From positions 1 through 8,310 of the forward strand of contig JAIELO010000263.1 in assembly GCA_019752915.1 (NCBI GenBank): DNA of 8,310 nt, written 5' to 3'. Position numbers and translations under genes: made by a program. Origin of the DNA: Burkholderiaceae bacterium (GTDB lineage: Bacteria > Pseudomonadota > Gammaproteobacteria > Burkholderiales > Burkholderiaceae_D). The notes under the pieces are model-generated. The model was not told the origin of the DNA. It worked only from the letters and a program-made list of their open reading frames with translations, and made no database searches. Positions 5,372-8,310 of the stretch are shown piece by piece. Position 1 is the stretch's first letter. Each line of letters begins with the position of its first letter.

Positions 5372-6025
5372 TTATTTCAGGCGGCAGCTCAGCAGGTAGT
5401 AATATTCCAGACGCTCCACACGGATCTGGCGCGCCGAGGCGGCAAAACGCTTACGCAGCGTGCTGTCGGTCAGGTAATTGTGCATGATTTCATAACGCTG
5501 GCCGTCGTCCGCCGTCAGGATCTGGAAGGTATTGCCTTCCAGATCGGTGCGGGCGAACACCATGGTATGGCCATCCACATAGGATTCGTCCAGCAGCACC
5601 AGCAGAATGTCTTTGCCCAGTTTGGCGCGCAGGGTTTTCAGGTATTTTTCCTGATCTTCGCGTTTGACGTGGGTCCACAGGCCAGCAGCGAACACGGCCG
5701 TGTACTTGCCCTCCAGACCGTCCGGCAGATTAAACGCATCCATCACGCCAAAGCTCACGACCTCTTCGTCCAGACCACGCGTTTCCGCCAGTGCAATCAT
5801 TTCCGGCAACAAATCGGTGGCGTGCACGGATTCCGCCACTTCCGCGATCAGATCGGTCCAGTAAGCGGTACCGCAAGCCAGTTCCAGTACTTTATGGCCC
5901 TGGAACAGTTCGGCGACCAGTTCCTGTAAATCGTCCAGATCGTCGAAGCGCTCTTCCTGCGCGTACACCTGGTCATAGTTGTCGGCGTTGACGGTATAAA
6001 ATTGTGCCAACTGATTGGTAATCAT
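5372..6025 (-). CDS. class I SAM-dependent methyltransferase
   Basis: This 217-residue soluble protein has a Rossmann-type methyltransferase fold. Motif I is KVLELACGTAYWTDL (45-59), binding the methionine part of S-adenosylmethionine. Asp71 (HATDLLPEM) fits the acidic residue that contacts the ribose, and SFGVMDAFNLP (91-101, Asp96) fits the adenine-contact motif. FAAGLWTHV (112-120) follows strand 4. The substrate is unknown; small-molecule methyltransferases of this size are common. The third glycine of motif I is Ala54 (GTA instead of the usual GTG), which is odd but may be tolerated. Its ATG lies 14 bp after the cysB stop, with a purine-rich AGAGAAAG overlapping that junction as a probable ribosome-binding site, so it is probably co-transcribed with cysB. 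A terminator follows. Confidence 0.88.
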   Translation of the reverse strand: MITNQLAQFYTVNADNYDQVYAQEERFDDLDDLQELVAELFQGHKVLELACGTAYWTDLIAEVAESVHATDLLPEMIALAETRGLDEEVVSFGVMDAFNLPDGLEGKYTAVFAAGLWTHVKREDQEKYLKTLRAKLGKDILLVLLDESYVDGHTMVFARTDLEGNTFQILTADDGQRYEIMHNYLTDSTLRKRFAASARQIRVERLEYYYLLSCRLK

Positions 6026-6039
6026 GGGATGCTTTCTCT

Positions 6040-6981
6040 TTATAGTTCGTAGTGCTCTTTTTCACCACTCATGGCCTGCTCGATCAACTTACGGTTGAGC
6101 GTAGGCGCCAGCAGTTCGATGAAGGTATATATATAGCTGCGCAGATACGCGCCCTGTTTCACGGCCACCCGCGACACATTCATGCCGAACAGGTGTCCCA
6201 CCGGGATGGCACGCAGATTCTTGTCGCGCTCGGGATCAAATGCCATTCCGGCAATAATCCCTATCCCCATGCCCAGTTCCACATAGGTTTTGATCACGTC
6301 GGCGTCTATGGCTTCCAGCAACACGTCCAGCTTCAGACCACGCAAAGAAAACGCATGGTCGATCTTGCTGCGGCCGGCGAAGGCGCTATCGTACGTGATG
6401 ATGGGGAAAGCAGCAATTTCTTCCAGCGTTACTTGCTTAGATTTCAACAAAGGATGGTCGGGCGACACCACCACCACGTGTTCCCATTGGTAACATGGCA
6501 AAGTTATCAAACCCGTCACGCCGGCAATCGACTCGGTCGCAATCGCCAGATCGGCCTGATCGCGCTGCACCATCTCGGCGATCTGCTGGGGATTACCTTG
6601 CAATAAAGACAATCGCACCTTCGGGAACTTCACCATAAAGGCCTGCACCACCTTCGGCAGCGTGTAGCGCGCCTGGGTATGCGTGGTGGCAATGGTAAAA
6701 CTGCCACTATCCTGCGCCGCATATTCCTTGCCGATGCGTTTCAGACTGTCGATTTCCTGCATAATCAGTTCCACCGACTCCAGCACCAGCCGCCCCGGCT
6801 CGGTCAGACCGCGGATGCGCTTGCCGTGACGGGTAAAAATATCCACGCCCAGCTCTTCCTCGAGCTCGATAATCGCCTTGGAAACGCCCGGTTGCGAGGT
6901 AAACAGTGCCTTGGCAGCATCGGTCAGGTTGTAGTTCTGGCGCACCGCTTCGCGCACAAAGCGCAGTTGATGTAAGTTCAT
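6040..6981 (-). CDS. cysB: CysB-type LysR transcriptional regulator
   Basis: This 313-residue LysR-family regulator probably controls sulfate-assimilation genes, including the divergent cysI. The N-terminal winged helix-turn-helix (about 1-60) contains LTDAAKALFTSQPGVSKAI, followed by a linker helix and a two-lobed effector domain (about 93-300). Residues matching the anion/inducer pocket known from Klebsiella and E. coli CysB are present: Thr100, Thr102, Gln103 (ATTHTQARY), Thr149 (IATES) and Trp166 (PCYQWEH). Position 202, Thr in the enteric proteins, is Ala here (FAGRSKID). DADVIKTYVELGMGIGII (226-243) is also CysB-like. It is shorter than E. coli CysB (324 residues). Cbl or SsuR-type paralogues are alternatives, but adjacency to cysI favours CysB. 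No clear Shine-Dalgarno precedes the ATG. Confidence 0.88.
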   Translation of the reverse strand: MNLHQLRFVREAVRQNYNLTDAAKALFTSQPGVSKAIIELEEELGVDIFTRHGKRIRGLTEPGRLVLESVELIMQEIDSLKRIGKEYAAQDSGSFTIATTHTQARYTLPKVVQAFMVKFPKVRLSLLQGNPQQIAEMVQRDQADLAIATESIAGVTGLITLPCYQWEHVVVVSPDHPLLKSKQVTLEEIAAFPIITYDSAFAGRSKIDHAFSLRGLKLDVLLEAIDADVIKTYVELGMGIGIIAGMAFDPERDKNLRAIPVGHLFGMNVSRVAVKQGAYLRSYIYTFIELLAPTLNRKLIEQAMSGEKEHYEL

Positions 6982-7018
6982 TGCAGGTTCTGGCCCATCT
7001 TAAAATTTTAGCGCTCTA

Positions 7019-7043
7019 GCTTATACCCAATACGTATATAAGC
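7019..7043. promoter_or_regulatory. LysR-type operator, probable CysB site
   Basis: GCTTATA (7019-7025) and TATAAGC (7037-7043) form a perfect 7-bp dyad separated by 11 bp. Offset by one base at the centre, ATAC-N7-GTAT (7023-7037) matches the general LysR-family box with the T-N11-A core. TTATA half-sites recall those described for enteric CysB. The location between the regulator gene and its expected target is where an autoregulatory site is usual. Confidence 0.65.
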
Positions 7044-7044
7044 A

Positions 7045-7079
7045 AATAAAGACTAAGTCGTATGGAATAAAGACGAAGT
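7045..7079 (+). repeat. 14-bp direct repeat, 21-bp period, upstream of cysI
   Basis: AATAAAGACTAAGT (7045-7058) and AATAAAGACGAAGT (7066-7079) match at 13 of 14 positions. Their starts are 21 bp apart, two turns of the helix, so proteins bound to each would lie on the same face. The second copy also forms AATAAA-N7-TTTATT (7066-7084). They fall at the expected activation site of the cysI promoter and are probably further CysB contacts. Confidence 0.6.
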
Positions 7080-7134
7080 TTATTACTATTGCCGCTAGTT
7101 TGGGGATTCTAGCCAGCGACTATCTAGGAAGAAT

Positions 7135-8310
7135 ATGTATCAATACGACCAATATGACCATCTCATCGTCCGTGAACGCATTGCGCAGTACCGTGATCAG
7201 GTACGCCGCCGTCTCGCCAATGAGCTGACCGAAGCCGAATTCCTGCCGCTGCGCCTGCAAAATGGCTTATATATGCAGCGTCACGCCTACATGCTGCGCA
7301 TCGCCGTGCCGTACGGCCTGCTGGCAGCAAAACAGATGCGCATGTTCGCCCATATCGCCCGCAAATACGACCGCGGCTATGGACACTTTACCACTCGTCA
7401 GAACATCCAGTTCAACTGGGTCGAGCTGGAGCAGACCCCGGACATCCTGAGCGATCTGGCATCGGTGGAAATGCACGCCATCCAGACTTCGGGTAACTGC
7501 ATCCGCAATACCACCTCCGATCCGTTTGCCGGCGTGGCCGCCGACGAGATCATCGATCCGCGTCCGTACGCCGAAGTGCTGCGCCAGTGGTCCACCTTCC
7601 ACCCTGAATTCCTGGCCCTGCCGCGTAAATTCAAGGTCGCCATCAATGGCGCGGAAGAAGACCGCGCTGCCATCGCCGTGCACGACATCGGCCTGACCGT
7701 GGTGCGCAACGCAGCCGGCGAAATCGGCTTCAAGTTCATGGCCGGTGGCGGCATGGGCCGTACGCCGATACTCGGTAGCGTGATCCGCGAATTCCTGCCA
7801 TGGCAGCACCTGCTGACCTACACGGAAGCCGTGATGCGCGTGTATAACCAGTACGGCCGTCGCGACAACAAGTACAAAGCCCGTATCAAGATCCTGCTGA
7901 AAGCCATCGGCGTGGAAGAATTCACCCGTCAGGTCGAAGCGGAATGGGTCGATCTGAAAGATGGTCCGGAAACCCTGACCACCGAAGAAATGCAGCGCGT
8001 GATCGACTACTTCAAGCCGCACGCCTACCAGCGACTGGAAAACCTCGACGTAGTTGCCGCGCATGCCGACAACAAGGCCTTTGCCAACTGGGTCGCCCGC
8101 AACGTCAAGGCGCATAAGCAACCGGGCTACGCAGCCGTAGTGCTGTCGCTGAAGAAGACCGGCGTGCCGCCGGGCGATGCGACTGCCGAACAGATCGACT
8201 TCATGGCCGACCTGTCCGAGCGTTACAGCTTCAGCGAACTGCGCGTCACCCACGAACCGAACATCGTACTGGCCGACGTCGAACAGTCGCAGTTGTTCGC
8301 ACTGTGGGAA
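7135..8310 (+). CDS. cysI: sulfite reductase hemoprotein (nitrite/sulfite reductase), 3' truncated by window
   Basis: This is the first 392 codons of a siroheme/4Fe-4S reductase, open to the right edge with no internal stop. It should catalyse six-electron reduction of sulfite to sulfide in assimilatory sulfur metabolism. The N-terminal ferredoxin-like half-domain (about 45-110) contains GHFTTRQNIQFNWV, followed by the siroheme-domain signature QTSGNCIRNTTSDPFAG (117-133) and LPRKFKVAING. Arg88, Arg124, Lys165 and Lys167 match the basic residues that bind siroheme and sulfite in E. coli CysI. The four cluster-ligand cysteines expected in the C-terminal third lie beyond the window. AGGAAG (7126-7131) precedes the ATG by 3 nt (AGGA core by 5). 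Nitrite reductase is an alternative within this superfamily, but the cysB context favours sulfite. Confidence 0.92.
   Translation, partial: MYQYDQYDHLIVRERIAQYRDQVRRRLANELTEAEFLPLRLQNGLYMQRHAYMLRIAVPYGLLAAKQMRMFAHIARKYDRGYGHFTTRQNIQFNWVELEQTPDILSDLASVEMHAIQTSGNCIRNTTSDPFAGVAADEIIDPRPYAEVLRQWSTFHPEFLALPRKFKVAINGAEEDRAAIAVHDIGLTVVRNAAGEIGFKFMAGGGMGRTPILGSVIREFLPWQHLLTYTEAVMRVYNQYGRRDNKYKARIKILLKAIGVEEFTRQVEAEWVDLKDGPETLTTEEMQRVIDYFKPHAYQRLENLDVVAAHADNKAFANWVARNVKAHKQPGYAAVVLSLKKTGVPPGDATAEQIDFMADLSERYSFSELRVTHEPNIVLADVEQSQLFALWE

Larger units (their letters stand above)
6982..7134. promoter_or_regulatory. cysB-cysI divergent regulatory region
   Basis: This 153-bp AT-rich region separates the divergent cysB and cysI genes and must carry both promoters. 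For cysB, a candidate -10 TATAAG (7025-7020, minus strand) lies inside the LysR-type dyad, which would allow autorepression. For cysI, a candidate -10 TACTAT (7084-7089, plus strand) lacks a recognisable -35, as expected for an activator-dependent promoter, and direct repeats sit where the -35 would be. There is also a 10-bp palindrome TAAAATTTTA (7001-7010). The promoter calls are inferred from motifs and context. Confidence 0.55.

Noticed and set aside
7267..8253. A 328-codon minus-strand open frame within cysI
   Set aside because: It is antisense to a clearly recognised sulfite reductase, with no family resemblance and no ribosome-binding site of note; a product of codon bias.
1..8310. Mobile elements, CRISPR arrays, toxin-antitoxin or defence genes
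   Set aside because: I found no transposase or integrase, regularly spaced repeats, terminal inverted repeats, or defence domains; all sizeable reading frames have ordinary chromosomal identities.

Overview
The window looks like chromosome of a betaproteobacterium of the order Burkholderiales, most likely family Oxalobacteraceae (Janthinobacterium/Massilia/Herbaspirillum-like). This rests on the 5' end of a 16S rRNA gene (V1 region and the flanking AACTGAAGAGTTTGATCC), a betaproteobacterial-type boxA in the rRNA leader, a Burkholderiales-type trimeric porin (mature start QSNVTIYG, C-terminal Phe), and a divergent cysB/cysI pair. It is moderately GC-rich, and I see no insertion sequence, phage gene, tRNA or CRISPR array.

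Region 1 (1-656). The first 109 bases are the 5' end of a 16S rRNA gene on the minus strand; the rest of the operon lies left of the window. Its leader and promoters fill 110-508: three short hairpins closed by GNRA-type tetraloops, a fourth stem-loop, boxC- and boxA-like antitermination elements, and two tandem sigma70-type promoters (P2 at 372-400, P1 at 480-508). A perfect 11-bp inverted repeat lies between the promoters. Bases 509-656 are the divergent upstream region shared with the first protein gene and contain a small perfect dyad.

Region 2 (657-4100, plus strand). Three signalling genes follow: a LytS/YehU-type membrane histidine kinase with an unusual Pro/Ala-rich extracytoplasmic segment, its probable partner, a LytTR-family response regulator, and a second kinase of the NarX/DegS (HisKA_3) class with a PAS domain and no visible NarL-type partner. 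A strong bulged hairpin separates the LytTR gene from the second kinase gene.

Region 3 (4097-5340, minus strand). A general porin gene converges on the second kinase gene and overlaps it by 4 bp. A long imperfect inverted repeat lies just upstream of the porin start. A Rho-independent terminator at 5313-5338 closes the next transcription unit.

Region 4 (5372-8310). A cysB-type LysR regulator gene and a class I SAM-dependent methyltransferase gene (14-bp gap) form a probable minus-strand operon. Divergent from cysB is the first 392 codons of a cysI-type sulfite reductase hemoprotein gene, running off the right edge. The 153-bp cysB-cysI intergenic region carries a LysR-type box (ATAC-N7-GTAT inside GCTTATA-N11-TATAAGC) and a 14-bp direct repeat with a 21-bp period, consistent with CysB control of sulfate assimilation. 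Most of the window is ordinary housekeeping and regulatory DNA. The observations most worth checking are the non-coding structures and the cysB-methyltransferase pairing; I found no convincing sign of an undescribed defence or mobile system.
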